From the NCBI GenBank assembly GCA_047638695.1, contig JBLINY010000032.1, positions 1 through 42,581 on the forward strand: 42,581 nt of DNA. Direction: 5' to 3'. Below the pieces are notes generated by a model. That model was given only the letters and a program-made list of their open reading frames with translations. It ran no database searches and was not told the origin of the DNA. Origin of the DNA: JAHECQ01 sp047638695 (lineage in GTDB: Bacteria > Actinomycetota > Acidimicrobiia > Acidimicrobiales > SZUA-35). Positions 15,235-24,455 of this stretch are shown one piece after another (the first letter of the stretch is position 1; the number at the start of each line of letters is the position of its first letter). The translations under genes and the position numbers were made by a program.

Positions 15235-17631
15235 TTACTTCAGAGCTCCGTTGTGTTGCAGCCGGTCGACTTCCTCGGCCGAGTAGCCCAACAGCTCGGT
15301 CAGCACCTCGAGGTTGTGCTGGCCCAGCAGGGGAGCAGGTCGACGCAACCCATTCGGACCGGGGCTGAGCTTCCAGGGGACACCGGCAACGACATGGTTC
15401 CCGGTTACGGGGTGCTCTGGCCGCGCCAACATGTCGAGTGCCTCCATGTGCTCGTTTCCCCGCCAGAGGTCGATGGGTGACAGCGACGGGATAGAGGCGA
15501 CGCCAGCGGCCTGGAGCGCTCGGCACCGATCCCAACGGTCGCCGGCCGAGGTCCACTGGCTGATGATGTCATCGAGGTCGTCTTCGTTGGTCTTGCGTAG
15601 CGCCATGGTCTCGAAGCGAGGGTCGCTGAGCAGGGCGGGATCGATGACATTGGCTGCCGCCACCCAGGCCTCCTGAGTGGTGCAAGCAATAGTGAGCCAC
15701 TGGTCCTCGCCCGCGGATGGGTAGCAGTTATGAGGAGCCCAAACAGCGTCGCGGTTGCCCTGGGGCATAGGTGACTCACCGGTGGCCAGATACTCCATCC
15801 AAAGCTCGCCGATGCTGCTCGCCATTCCTTCCACCATGGCAACATCGATCCGTGCAACGGCCCCGGTACGGCGCCTGGCCACCAGTGATGCCACGACTCC
15901 CCAAAGAGCGGTGAGCCCAGTACAGGGATCGCCGACGGCGACGCCGGTCTCGAGCGGCGGCCCGTCCGCGTAGCCGTTGGCCGAGTACAACCCGGAGAAA
16001 GCGCCGCCAGCAGGCCCATAGGCCATGTAGCTAGCCGAAGGACCGGTCTGGCCGAAGCCAGTGAGCGATGTGACGATGATGTCGGGGTTGATGGCTCGGA
16101 CGTCGTCCACCCCCAGGCCGAGGCTGGCCATAACTCCGACCCCGAAGTTGTCGATGACAACATCGCTACAGGCGATCAGCTTCTTCACCACGTCGAGGGC
16201 ATCAGGGTGATGGAGGTCGATGCCGACGCTGCGCTTGTCGGTGTTGTAATGCTGGAACATGCCCGCGGTGTTCGCCTCCACCGGCATGCCAATCGGGCTA
16301 ATCGGAAGTCGGCGGAACAGACAGAGACGGTCGGGCGATTCGAGCCTGATGACGTCGGCTCCAAGGTGGGCGAGGTATTGCGTGCAGAACGGCCCGGCCC
16401 AGACCCAGGTGAAGTCGCACACCCGTACACCTTCGAGAGGTCGCGCCTCCTGCGCCGAAGCTGCAGAATCAGCCGGTGGTGCGGCGACGGGCAGCTTGGA
16501 CCCGGTCGGCGCTGGCCCGGGCTTCCAGCCTTCGCCGTTGTGCTCGCCAAGCTGGGGTGCACTCGTTCGTAGCGCCCACCACGACTGATCGTTCTTGAAC
16601 CCGGCGCCAGGCACTTCGAGGCCATCCGGGGTTGTGGCGAAGAAGCCCCGAGCCGCAAATTGTGGATTGTCAGCGATCTGGGGCATCGAGTTCACCGGTG
16701 TGAACGGGATTCTGGCTGCCTGCGCAGCCTCGTAGAGTTCGTCCACCTTTTGGGTTGTTAACCACTCGCCGAGGTACAGATCGAGCAAGTCAACGTTGTC
16801 CTGCCGATCTTCGTTTGTGGCGAAGATCTCCATCTCGGCCCATTCGGGGTTGCCCATCAAGTTGCGGAGCGCGGCCCACTGGGCTTCCTCTACGCACAGG
16901 ATTTGGATCATCCCGTCGGCGCAGGCATAGATGCCCCATGGCAAGAGGGTCTTGACCCCGAGGCGAGATGGGTCGATGTTCATGAATGAGGCGATCGCAG
17001 GAGCCGTCTCGGTCATCTTGGCCCCGGCGGCCATGCCGGAGAAGTCGACGAAGCGGCCGGACCCCGTGCGGTCCGCCTGATCAAATGCGGCAAGAGTTGC
17101 CGCCGCGGCACCGTTCGCAACCATGATTGATGCGTGATGGCCGGGGGCTTTTAGTGGGGGTAGTTTTGGGTCACTGGCCGAGCTGGGAGAGACGAAACCC
17201 CAGCTCGACGCGTGGATCATGTTCAGTTCCTCCGCCGCGAAGTCGGCGTAGGGGCCGGTGGCGCCATAGGGCGTTAGCGAGGTGACAACCAGACTTGGCT
17301 TGCCGGCGGCAGCCAGTTCGTCATACGTGAGACCTGCGACCGCCGCTTGGGAGGGGGTGAGACCGTGGATGACGATGTCGGCATCGGCGACAAAGTCCCA
17401 CAACCCGTCGGTGACCGATCGCTTGTTGGCGTTGAGCCACCGATGGATGTCGTGAGGACGATTCCTGACGAGGTCGTCTGGTGTCTCGAAGCGCACAACG
17501 TCGGCATCGAGATCGGCGAACAGCTTGCCGACCCATGCCGGACCGACCCCACTGCCGATCTCTAGAACGCGGATGCCGGCCAAGCCGCTCCCGCCAGACG
17601 GCACTGTCTCAGATCCGCTCGTCGCACGCAC
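15235..17631 (-). CDS. Double-domain CaiB/BaiF (class III) CoA-transferase
   Basis: A 798-residue protein made of two complete CaiB/BaiF domains, about residues 18-385 and 405-790, instead of the usual single ~400-residue chain. Each half begins with the hallmark strand-loop (LAGIRVLEIGSGVGPAW and LEGVRVCDFTWVWAGPFC) followed by GADVIRLE-type segments, NKRSV near the CoA site, and TSLTPYGATGPY or TSLTGFGQTGPS. Class III enzymes form an aspartyl-CoA intermediate and work as interlocked dimers, so this chain could fold as an intramolecular pair. The start is GTG 17631; GTG at codon 11 is also possible. It heads the minus-strand operon and is divergent from the DUF3500 gene across 127 bases. Substrate unknown; bile-acid or aromatic acid CoA transfer fit the family. 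Confidence 0.88.
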   Translation of the reverse strand: MRATSGSETVPSGGSGLAGIRVLEIGSGVGPAWVGKLFADLDADVVRFETPDDLVRNRPHDIHRWLNANKRSVTDGLWDFVADADIVIHGLTPSQAAVAGLTYDELAAAGKPSLVVTSLTPYGATGPYADFAAEELNMIHASSWGFVSPSSASDPKLPPLKAPGHHASIMVANGAAAATLAAFDQADRTGSGRFVDFSGMAAGAKMTETAPAIASFMNIDPSRLGVKTLLPWGIYACADGMIQILCVEEAQWAALRNLMGNPEWAEMEIFATNEDRQDNVDLLDLYLGEWLTTQKVDELYEAAQAARIPFTPVNSMPQIADNPQFAARGFFATTPDGLEVPGAGFKNDQSWWALRTSAPQLGEHNGEGWKPGPAPTGSKLPVAAPPADSAASAQEARPLEGVRVCDFTWVWAGPFCTQYLAHLGADVIRLESPDRLCLFRRLPISPIGMPVEANTAGMFQHYNTDKRSVGIDLHHPDALDVVKKLIACSDVVIDNFGVGVMASLGLGVDDVRAINPDIIVTSLTGFGQTGPSASYMAYGPAGGAFSGLYSANGYADGPPLETGVAVGDPCTGLTALWGVVASLVARRRTGAVARIDVAMVEGMASSIGELWMEYLATGESPMPQGNRDAVWAPHNCYPSAGEDQWLTIACTTQEAWVAAANVIDPALLSDPRFETMALRKTNEDDLDDIISQWTSAGDRWDRCRALQAAGVASIPSLSPIDLWRGNEHMEALDMLARPEHPVTGNHVVAGVPWKLSPGPNGLRRPAPLLGQHNLEVLTELLGYSAEEVDRLQHNGALK

Positions 17632-17714
17632 GACCCGAGCTTGTCACACCGGTTCCATCTGTTCCGAAGTGAGCTGCCATCAGGCGTCGGGTCTTCGGGC
17701 CGCCGATGGGGCAC

Positions 17715-17753
17715 TAGCGTTGCCACTAGGCCGCTTGTGGTCTCGGGAGGAGA
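17715..17753 (+). promoter_or_regulatory. -10 hexamer and ribosome-binding site of the DUF3500 gene
   Basis: TAGCGT at 17715-17720 fits TANNNT, and a strong purine-rich site GGGAGGAG lies at about 17746-17753, five to six bases before ATG 17759. The ribosome-binding site decides the start; the frame is open further upstream but that part overlaps the divergent CoA-transferase gene. Confidence 0.5.
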
Positions 17754-17758
17754 CTGCG

Positions 17759-18988
17759 ATGAGCCATTGGACCGAGTTCGGAATTCGTCGACTTCCTCCG
17801 ATGTCTGCCCGTAGCAGGGTCGTTGAGATCCCACCTCCGATTCAGGCCGAGATCGACAAGCGGTTTCCGCTGCTCAAGCATCCGCTGACCGGAATCAGCA
17901 CAGGTGGGGTGCCCACAGCCGGCCTGTTTCCGCTGCATTCGACCGGAGTCAGCACGGCACCTATCGCCGAAGCAGCTCAGGCGTTTCTCTCCGCCCTCGA
18001 CGCCGCAGCCCGAGCGAAAGCGCAGTTGCCTCTGGACGCGGACGAGTGGCGAACGTGGCTCAACGTGCACATGAACTTTTTTCGCCATGGAGTGATGCTC
18101 GAGGATCTCCCCGTCACGACTCGTCAGTTGGCGCTCGACCTCGTGAGAGCCACGCTGTCGGCCCGCGGCTACGGCTTGGCTCGCGACATCATGCGGCTGA
18201 ATGAGCTGCTTGCCGAACTCACGGGCAGCCCCGATGAGTACGGCGAGTGGCCCTATTTCGTCACCGTCTTTGGTGACCCATCCAGCGGGGCGCCATGGGG
18301 CTGGCAGATAGATGGCCACCACCTCGTGGTCAACTGCGTCGTTGTCGATGACAACCTGGTTCTCACGCCAACCTTCATGGGATCCGAACCATGTCACGTG
18401 CATGAGGGCCCACTCGCCGGGACAGAGGTCTTTGTCGCCGAGGAACGGGCTGGTCTCGACCTAGTCCGGTCGCTCGACGAGGTTCAAGCGGCGAGGGCGA
18501 TCTTGCGACCCTCGATCCATCCCGACGATCTGCCGCTTGACATGCAGCACCCGTTCGACGGACGCATGGTGGCCGGAGCGTTCAACGACAACGCGGTCAT
18601 CGGCCACGAGGGTGTAGCGGCGCGTGACTTCAGCGATGCCCAACGTCAACTTCTGCGTTCACTCGTCGGCGGCTATGTGGGCTGGACGCGAGACGGCCAC
18701 GCTGAGGTGAAGATGGCCGAGGTCGAAGCACACCTCGACGACACCTGGTTCTCGTGGATGGGAGCTACTGGCGAGAAAGGACCCTTCTACTACCGGGTTC
18801 ACAGTCCGGTGGTACTTATCGAGTTCGACCATCACCCTGGCGTCGTATTCGACAACAAGGAGCCCTCTCGGAACCATGTGCACACGATCGTTCGGACGCC
18901 GAACGGGGGCGACTACGGCGCTGATCTGCTGCGGCAACATCATGAGCGTTACGACCATTCGCACGGCCACCACGATCCTCGGAGCTGA
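17759..18988 (+). CDS. DUF3500 family protein
   Basis: A 409-residue protein matching DUF3500 by its conserved segments: LNVHMNFFRHG near residue 102, YFVTVFGDPSS near 162, the signature WGWQIDGHHLVVN near 178, and FYYRVHSPVVLIEFDHHPGV near 345, ending in a His-rich tail. No signal peptide is seen, although some family members are secreted. The many conserved His residues (GHH, DHH, NHVH) suggest metal binding. Biochemical function is not known to me. It lies 6 bases ahead of a second double CaiB gene, so the two are surely co-transcribed; a hydrolase or oxidoreductase step on the CoA-activated or free acid is conceivable but not shown. Confidence 0.8.
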   Translation: MSHWTEFGIRRLPPMSARSRVVEIPPPIQAEIDKRFPLLKHPLTGISTGGVPTAGLFPLHSTGVSTAPIAEAAQAFLSALDAAARAKAQLPLDADEWRTWLNVHMNFFRHGVMLEDLPVTTRQLALDLVRATLSARGYGLARDIMRLNELLAELTGSPDEYGEWPYFVTVFGDPSSGAPWGWQIDGHHLVVNCVVVDDNLVLTPTFMGSEPCHVHEGPLAGTEVFVAEERAGLDLVRSLDEVQAARAILRPSIHPDDLPLDMQHPFDGRMVAGAFNDNAVIGHEGVAARDFSDAQRQLLRSLVGGYVGWTRDGHAEVKMAEVEAHLDDTWFSWMGATGEKGPFYYRVHSPVVLIEFDHHPGVVFDNKEPSRNHVHTIVRTPNGGDYGADLLRQHHERYDHSHGHHDPRS

Positions 18989-18994
18989 TCGCTA

Positions 18995-21484
18995 ATGGAT
19001 CAACCGTTGTCCGGCATTGTCGTGGTCGAGCTGGCCACTGGTGTTGCCGGCCCCTACGCCGGCAAGTTGCTGGCCGACTTCGGAGCTGATGTGCTGAAGG
19101 TCGAGCCCCCGGCTGGCGATCCATCGCGACGCGAGGGCGCACGGCCGGGCCCACGGCCCGAGGTCGAACGCAGCCCACTGTTCTTGCACCTGAACCGCAA
19201 CAAGCGATCAGTAGTGATTGGCAGTGGAGACTCCGACTCGCTGCGTTCTCTCATCGCAGGGGCCGATCTGGTGTTGGAGTCCGACGGCCCCGGTGCCCTG
19301 GCCCGCTTCGGGCTCACTGCTGACCTGCTCCGAGCAGAACGAGCGAATCTGGTCCTCACCAGCGTCACCCCATTCGGGCGGTCGGGCCCCTATGCAGGGT
19401 TCCGCGCCGACGAGCTAGCGACCTATGCCATGGCCGGTCCGCTGCACGCAACAGGTATGCCCGACCGGGAGCCGCTGAAGCTGGCAGGCAACATCGTGCA
19501 GTATCAGTGCGGCAGCCTTGCGGCTGCTTCCTCGCTGGCGGCGCTGACGATGGCCGAGCAGTCGGGGCACGGTGTTCACGTTGATGTCAGCGGCTTCGAG
19601 GTTCAGGCAGCATCGATCGATCGCCGAATGTCGTTGCTGGTGAACTATCTCTTCACCGGCAGGCTGGGGCAGCGAGAAGGTGGGCACAAGGTTGGTCGCT
19701 TCCCTGTTGGTGTCTTTCCGACCGCAGATGGCTACTGCCAGATCGTCTTTGCTCCGAACTGGATCGATCGAGTGGTGGCGATGCTCGAGAACGATGAACT
19801 GACCGCCCGAGTTGCCGCTCCCGATTGGATGGACGACGAGGGCATTCCGGAGCTGATGAACGAAGTGTTGTTCGTGTGGACGCTCTCTCGAACCAAACAG
19901 CAAGCCATGGAGGATGCCCAGGCACTTGGGTTGGCCGTGACCCCGCTGAACTCGACCACGGACGTCTTGGCCGACGATCACTTCCGGCAGCGAGACTTCT
20001 GGGCATCGGTCGAGCATCCAACGGTCGGACGCTTCGACGCACCCGGACCGCAATTCCGCATGGTCGACGGCTGGCGTCAGCGGCTCCCCGCCCCGCTTCT
20101 TGGCCAACACACCGACGAGGTCCTGGCTAATCCCCCGGTCGCTCGGCCGGCCGGCCAAATCTCGCAACCCTCGGTGCCACCGTCCTTGCCGCTTGCCGGC
20201 GTACGGGTGCTTGACCTGACGGTCGTTTGGGCTGGCCCGCTCTGCACGACGTTGCTCGGTGATCTCGGTGCCGAAGTGATCCGGCTCGACAATCCGAATC
20301 TGTTCCCGACGGCTACGCGGGGTGCCATTCCTCGCCCCCGACCCGGTCACGAGCAAGAGTTTGGTCAGCACTGGGGCGTCTATCCCGAGAATGAGGGAGG
20401 GGAGCGACCCTGGAACCGTGTTGGTCCGTTCGTCGTCCACGCCAGGAACAAGCGCGGCGCCACTCTTGATCTCCGCACCGACCTGGGCCGTGAGACCTTC
20501 CTCCGGCTCGTTGATGAAAGCGATGTGTTCGTCGAGAACAACTCGGCCAAAGTTCTGGATGCGCTTGGGCTCGGCTGGGACGAGTTGCATCGGCGGAACC
20601 CGAGACTGATTGTGACGAGAATGCCCTCGTTGGGGATCAGCGGTCCCTACGCCGACTACGTCGGGTTCGGCGCCCACATGGAAGCACTGTGTGGCCTGTC
20701 GTCGCTGCGGGGCTATGTCGATCTGGACGCCACGGCACTCGATGCGACCTATTTCATGGACCCCGCTAGTGGTGTTACAGCTGCGTTCGCGGTGATGGCA
20801 GCGCTGCGTCGACGGGAGCGAACCGGCGAGGGTGAGTTGATCGAGTTTGCCCAGGCCGAGAACCTGCTGAATTACATCGGCGAGTACCTCATCGATGCCT
20901 CGCTCACCGGCGAGGCCCATGAGCGCCACCAAAACCGGCACCCGCATCGGGCTCCACAGGGGGTGTATCGGTGTGCCGGTGACGATCGCTGGATCACGCT
21001 CTCGGTTGCCGATGATGCCGATTGGAGTCGGTTCGTTGAGTTTGTAGGTCGGCCGGCATGGGCGCTGGCGGCCGGGCTGGCCACCGAGGAAGGGCGGCGT
21101 GATCAACACGCTGAGATCGACCGGCAGATTGCGTCGTGGACGACGCCGCAGGATCGAGATGCATTGGTTGACCGCGCTCGATCGTTCGGTCTCGACCTGG
21201 CCCCTGTACTCGACGAGGCCGATCTCCTTGGCGACCCGCACCTGGAGGCTCGTGGGTTTTTTCGAGAGAACGGCTCGGCCGATGTGCCGCCAACCCGACT
21301 ACCCGGACACCTCTGGCGGTGGGACGGCCCCGACCTCGAGCTGGGCCCGCTCAATCGAATGGGAGGCGACAATGACTATGTCTACAGAGACCTGCTTGGG
21401 CTGACCGACGACGAGTTCGCAGCACTAGATGCCGAACGGCATCTGTCGCTCGACTATCTCGATTCGAATGGTCGGCCGCTCTAG
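18995..21484 (+). CDS. Second double-domain CaiB/BaiF CoA-transferase
   Basis: An 829-residue chain again with two CaiB/BaiF domains: the first from about residue 4 (LSGIVVVELATGVAGPYAG) to 385, the second from about 402 (LAGVRVLDLTVVWAGPLC) to 815. NKRSV and NKRGA segments mark the CoA-binding loops, and SVTPFGRSGPY and MPSLGISGPY mark the third conserved region. The halves differ, and the chain is clearly different from the protein at 15235-17631, so this is not a recent duplication. The linker around residues 385-400 is Pro-rich. It sits 6 bases after DUF3500 and 50 bases before the luciferase-like gene. Class III CoA-transferase chemistry is assumed from the family; the catalytic Asp was not located with certainty in either half. 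Confidence 0.87.
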   Translation: MDQPLSGIVVVELATGVAGPYAGKLLADFGADVLKVEPPAGDPSRREGARPGPRPEVERSPLFLHLNRNKRSVVIGSGDSDSLRSLIAGADLVLESDGPGALARFGLTADLLRAERANLVLTSVTPFGRSGPYAGFRADELATYAMAGPLHATGMPDREPLKLAGNIVQYQCGSLAAASSLAALTMAEQSGHGVHVDVSGFEVQAASIDRRMSLLVNYLFTGRLGQREGGHKVGRFPVGVFPTADGYCQIVFAPNWIDRVVAMLENDELTARVAAPDWMDDEGIPELMNEVLFVWTLSRTKQQAMEDAQALGLAVTPLNSTTDVLADDHFRQRDFWASVEHPTVGRFDAPGPQFRMVDGWRQRLPAPLLGQHTDEVLANPPVARPAGQISQPSVPPSLPLAGVRVLDLTVVWAGPLCTTLLGDLGAEVIRLDNPNLFPTATRGAIPRPRPGHEQEFGQHWGVYPENEGGERPWNRVGPFVVHARNKRGATLDLRTDLGRETFLRLVDESDVFVENNSAKVLDALGLGWDELHRRNPRLIVTRMPSLGISGPYADYVGFGAHMEALCGLSSLRGYVDLDATALDATYFMDPASGVTAAFAVMAALRRRERTGEGELIEFAQAENLLNYIGEYLIDASLTGEAHERHQNRHPHRAPQGVYRCAGDDRWITLSVADDADWSRFVEFVGRPAWALAAGLATEEGRRDQHAEIDRQIASWTTPQDRDALVDRARSFGLDLAPVLDEADLLGDPHLEARGFFRENGSADVPPTRLPGHLWRWDGPDLELGPLNRMGGDNDYVYRDLLGLTDDEFAALDAERHLSLDYLDSNGRPL

Positions 21485-21534
21485 GCATCGGCCAATCGAG
21501 TAGTTTCAACCTCCTTAGAGCCAAGGGGGCCAGC

Positions 21535-22674
21535 ATGCGAGTCGGAGCAACCATCTTCTGTCAGAACTATGCCGATTGGGATCGGTACGAGGCAGCCGAG
21601 CGGGGCGAATCGGTAGCCGATCGGCCTGAAACCAACGATCGGTCGATCTTTTTCGAGGAGATCGAGATCGCCAAGCTGGCTGATCGATCGGGATTCGACA
21701 GTGTGTGGACGATCGAGCACCACTTCACGCCCTACACGATGGTGACCAACCCGCTGCAGCTCCTCACCTATCTGGCTGGCGTCACCGAGCACGTGGATTT
21801 AGGAACGATGGTGATCGTGTTGCCGTGGCACAACCCGGTTCGGGTTGCCGAAGACATCGCCATGCTCGATGCCCTCCTTGGCGATCGTCAGGTGATCGCC
21901 GGTGTAGGGCGGGGCCTGGGTCGGCGCGAGTACGGGGGCCTTGGGGTCGACCAGAACGAAGCCCGCGGCCGGTTCGACGAGAGCATTCACATCTTGCGTC
22001 AGTTGCTCGGCACCGGTAGCTGCACCTTCGAAGGTGAGTACTTCCAGGTCGACGGCGTGCAGCTTCGTCCTCAGCTGGCTGGCGATCTTTCAGGCGCCTT
22101 GTACTGCGCCGCCGGGTCGCCCGAGACAATGGCGGTGATCGCCAAGAACGACGTGAAGCCTCTGATGATCCCCACCGTCAGCCTTGATCTGACGTTGCAG
22201 GGGGCACGGGAGTTCATGCGCCTGCGACAGGAGGTTGGCCTGCCACCAACCGACACCAAACTGGCGTTGTGGATGTACTGCGCCGAGTCAGAAGATGAGG
22301 CGAGGAGCGGTGCCGAGCGGTACATGCGGGAGTACGCCGACAGTGCGCTACGGCACTACGAAATGACCGGCACCCACTTCGACGGTATCACCGGGTATGA
22401 GGGCTATGCCGAGCGGGCTGCCGCTCTTCGGGCCGACCCGGCGCCCTTCCTCGACGGGTTCTTCGCTCGTCATCCGTGGGGGACCCCGGCGATGGTGATC
22501 GAGAAGATCAGCGAGTTGGCTGAGCAATTTGGCACGTCGGAGATCATGGGAGTTTTCCGGTACGGCGGCATGGGCCACGAGGAAGCAGCCCGAAGCATGA
22601 CGCTCTTCGCCGAGCAGGTGTTGCCCGAGGTGCAGCGACTGAACCCTGCACCGATCAGCCTGACTTCGGTCTAG
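21535..22674 (+). CDS. Luciferase-like monooxygenase/F420-dependent oxidoreductase
   Basis: A 379-residue TIM-barrel LLM-class enzyme. Typical parts are RVGATIFCQNY at the start, the SVWTIEHHFTPY segment (bacterial luciferase-like EHH) near residue 60, LGTMVIVLPWHNPVRVAE near residue 86, and GVGRGLGRREYGGLGV near residue 123. The EHHF form resembles the luciferase/alkanal monooxygenase branch more than the F420 branch of the enzyme at 10368, so FMN is also possible as cofactor. The ribosome-binding site AAGGGGG at 21523-21529 and TAGTTT at 21501-21506 support ATG 21535. Its stop codon shares CTAG with the stop of the convergent gene. Confidence 0.85.
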   Translation: MRVGATIFCQNYADWDRYEAAERGESVADRPETNDRSIFFEEIEIAKLADRSGFDSVWTIEHHFTPYTMVTNPLQLLTYLAGVTEHVDLGTMVIVLPWHNPVRVAEDIAMLDALLGDRQVIAGVGRGLGRREYGGLGVDQNEARGRFDESIHILRQLLGTGSCTFEGEYFQVDGVQLRPQLAGDLSGALYCAAGSPETMAVIAKNDVKPLMIPTVSLDLTLQGAREFMRLRQEVGLPPTDTKLALWMYCAESEDEARSGAERYMREYADSALRHYEMTGTHFDGITGYEGYAERAAALRADPAPFLDGFFARHPWGTPAMVIEKISELAEQFGTSEIMGVFRYGGMGHEEAARSMTLFAEQVLPEVQRLNPAPISLTSV

Positions 22675-23261
22675 GTGGGTTCTTCTCTGATCGTGTGCCG
22701 CGCTCCGGTTGCCCACCACACGTCAACCCGCGACCGGTGGTGATCGGCGCGGAACTCGACCTTGAGCCCGGGCGATGCGGATTCGACCTTCACGGTGAAG
22801 CCCGGGTTGGGTGTGGCCCAGAGAACAACAACGCCGTCGGCTGAGAACGAGACGGCCGCGGTGCCGCCCACAAGGGCGTACGTCTCGCTGGTCGCTGCCT
22901 GTGTCGTTGGTGTCTGCGTTGTAGGTGTCTGTGTTGTAGGTGCCTGTGTTGTAGGTGTCTGGGTTGTGGGCGAGGCCTCGGTTGTTGGACGCTGGTTTGC
23001 TGGCGCCGCCGATGTTGGGGGTTGCGTGCCTCCGATGCCTCCGGTGGTTGACGAAGACTGGACTGCGAAGGAGGCTGCTGGCGGGGCGGATGTCGTCGGT
23101 GTTGATTGCCGCTCTGTCACCGCCTGTGGGTTTCCTACAACGTTGATTGCGGGCGCAGGATCGATGACCTGGTTGTCGACGACGGCAACGCCCGCCCACG
23201 CAACACCGATGGCGGCGGCTGTTCCACCTAGCCACAGCACGAAGAGGGCGATCTTCTTCAC
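22671..23261 (-). CDS. Membrane-anchored Thr/Pro-rich protein
   Basis: A 196-residue protein with a basic start (KK), a hydrophobic segment at residues 3-26 (IALFVLWLGGTAAAIGVAWAG) that is a single membrane anchor or signal sequence, a long Thr/Pro/Ser-rich linker with five-residue repeats (TQTPT) at about residues 98-122, and a small strand-rich C-terminal domain of about 70 residues containing two Trp. The layout suggests an extracytoplasmic domain held away from the membrane by a flexible, perhaps glycosylated, stalk. The GTG at 23261 is preferred because it places KK just before the anchor; TTG 23282 is an alternative. No family recognised. It is unrelated to the catabolic theme and has its own 132-base upstream gap. 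Confidence 0.68.
   Translation of the reverse strand: MKKIALFVLWLGGTAAAIGVAWAGVAVVDNQVIDPAPAINVVGNPQAVTERQSTPTTSAPPAASFAVQSSSTTGGIGGTQPPTSAAPANQRPTTEASPTTQTPTTQAPTTQTPTTQTPTTQAATSETYALVGGTAAVSFSADGVVVLWATPNPGFTVKVESASPGLKVEFRADHHRSRVDVWWATGARHTIREEPT
22904..22968. repeat. 15-base tandem repeat coding a Thr/Pro stalk
   Basis: Four imperfect 15-base units close to GTTGTAGGTGTCTGT run head to tail on the plus strand; on the minus strand each encodes TQTPT or TQAPT. The units differ at one or two bases, so the repeat is older than the one at 11464. Confidence 0.8.
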
Positions 23262-23393
23262 CGGCCCAGTGTCGCTCGGCAACCGGTTCTTCGGGCCAAC
23301 GCCGCCTTAAATGATCCCTAAATCACGGCCGTCAAAATCGCGGCACCCAGGCCACCGTCGAACCAGTGACGGTGGATGTGTGATGCTGTACCG

Positions 23394-23933
23394 ATGTTCG
23401 AAGGACAGATCGAGTCAATCCATCGAGCGGCGGCGGGGTCAGCGCCGATGGAGGAGCTTCACGAGGCCGTGCTCGTTGCGAACGTCGGAATCGATGGCGA
23501 CCGCTATGCCAGCGGGCTTGGTCACTACTCCGGACGTCCCCATGTAGATCGGCAGCTCACCCTGATCGAGGCTGAGGTGCTCGACGCCCTTCGCCGCGAT
23601 CACCAAGTTGAGCTTCATCCAAATGAGCATCGACGGAACATCACAACCCGAGGGGTGCCCGTCAATCACCTGGTCGGTGCCTACTTCTCTCTTGGCAGCT
23701 GTGTGCTCTACGGCGGCCGGCTCAACGTTCCCTGTGCCTACTTGGATGGGTTGGTGGGTCGGTCGGTGTTCCGACCCCTTGTTCATCGGTCGGGCGTGAA
23801 CGCCCGCATCATCGTGGGTGGCACGATTCGTCCGGGCGACATCGTGGCGCCGGTTCAACCGGACACGCTCGATCCCGAGCTGGTGGCGGCCAACGAGCAA
23901 ACACCAGTCGAGCCAGCCCTCGAAGTGATCTGA
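23394..23933 (+). CDS. MOSC domain protein
   Basis: A 179-residue stand-alone MOSC domain protein. MOSC domains bind the molybdenum cofactor or carry sulfur via a conserved Cys. Typical segments are GQIESIHRA at the start, GIDGDRYASG near residue 37, HRRNITTRGVPVNHL near residue 80, the Cys-containing LNVPCAYLDGL near residue 113, and HRSGVNARIIVGGTIRPGD near residue 135. ATG 23394 gives the family-like start; ATG 23376 adds six residues. The molybdenum hydroxylase subunit at 32102 is about 8 kb away, so a functional link is possible but not implied by adjacency. It converges with the decayed luciferase-like gene. Confidence 0.83.
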   Translation: MFEGQIESIHRAAAGSAPMEELHEAVLVANVGIDGDRYASGLGHYSGRPHVDRQLTLIEAEVLDALRRDHQVELHPNEHRRNITTRGVPVNHLVGAYFSLGSCVLYGGRLNVPCAYLDGLVGRSVFRPLVHRSGVNARIIVGGTIRPGDIVAPVQPDTLDPELVAANEQTPVEPALEVI

Positions 23934-23947
23934 CTGGTTCAGGCCGC

Positions 23948-24447
23948 CTAGCGGAGCTGCGGCAGCACTTCTTCGGCTAGGCGTTGGTCGGATTCGGCAA
24001 CCACTGCCAGATCAGCATCGCGGGATGCGGTGACGAAGACGAGCCTGCCATGCCGGAGAAGTGAGCAAAGACACCAACGGTTCCCGCGATGGTGGCTCGA
24101 GCCAGCTCAACGTCGGGATCGGCAGTGCAGTTCACGTACGCCCCGAGGCTGAGGAGGTTGGGATCGAGCCCTGCGGCCTCCCGTGTCTGTTTGGCCAATG
24201 CGATGGCATCGCCAACCCGCTGTGGGTCAGCACCCATGGCGAAGGTGATTCGCTCGGCGCGAACGGCCGACAACGCGATCACACGTGGTCCGGTGGCGGC
24301 GACATCAACCGGCACCTTCGCCAGTCCCGTCGCTGCGATCCAGGTGTTCCGACTCTCGTAGCCGTCGATGTTGACCGCGTCGCCCCGCAAGTAGGTCTGC
24401 ACATCAGTGACGTACTCCTCGAACGCTGTGACCGGGAAACGCGACAT
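23948..24447 (-). pseudogene. Remnant of an LLM-class F420-dependent oxidoreductase
   Basis: The first 133 or so residues (VTDVQTYLRGD, AATGPRVIALSAVRAERITF, GAYVNCTADPD, VGVFAHFSGMAG) match the middle to C-terminal part of F420-dependent luciferase-like enzymes. The ~100-residue N-terminal barrel part is absent: the remnant begins 8 bases after the MaoC stop. Around 24029-24045 the frame slips: one frame ends early, but the other continues with a normal-looking C-terminus (DADLAVVAESDQRLAEEV) to the TAG at 23948-23950. So the gene is both 5'-truncated and frameshifted. It may still be expressed as the tail of the ADH-MaoC operon, but a functional enzyme is unlikely. A sequencing error could explain the frameshift but not the missing N-terminus. 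Confidence 0.75.
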
Positions 24448-24455
24448 ACCAGAAC

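Noticed and set aside
19415..21241. 608-residue minus-strand frame opposite the second CaiB gene
   Set aside because: Composition is typical of antisense frames in high-GC DNA and shows no domain; the plus strand encodes two complete CaiB domains.
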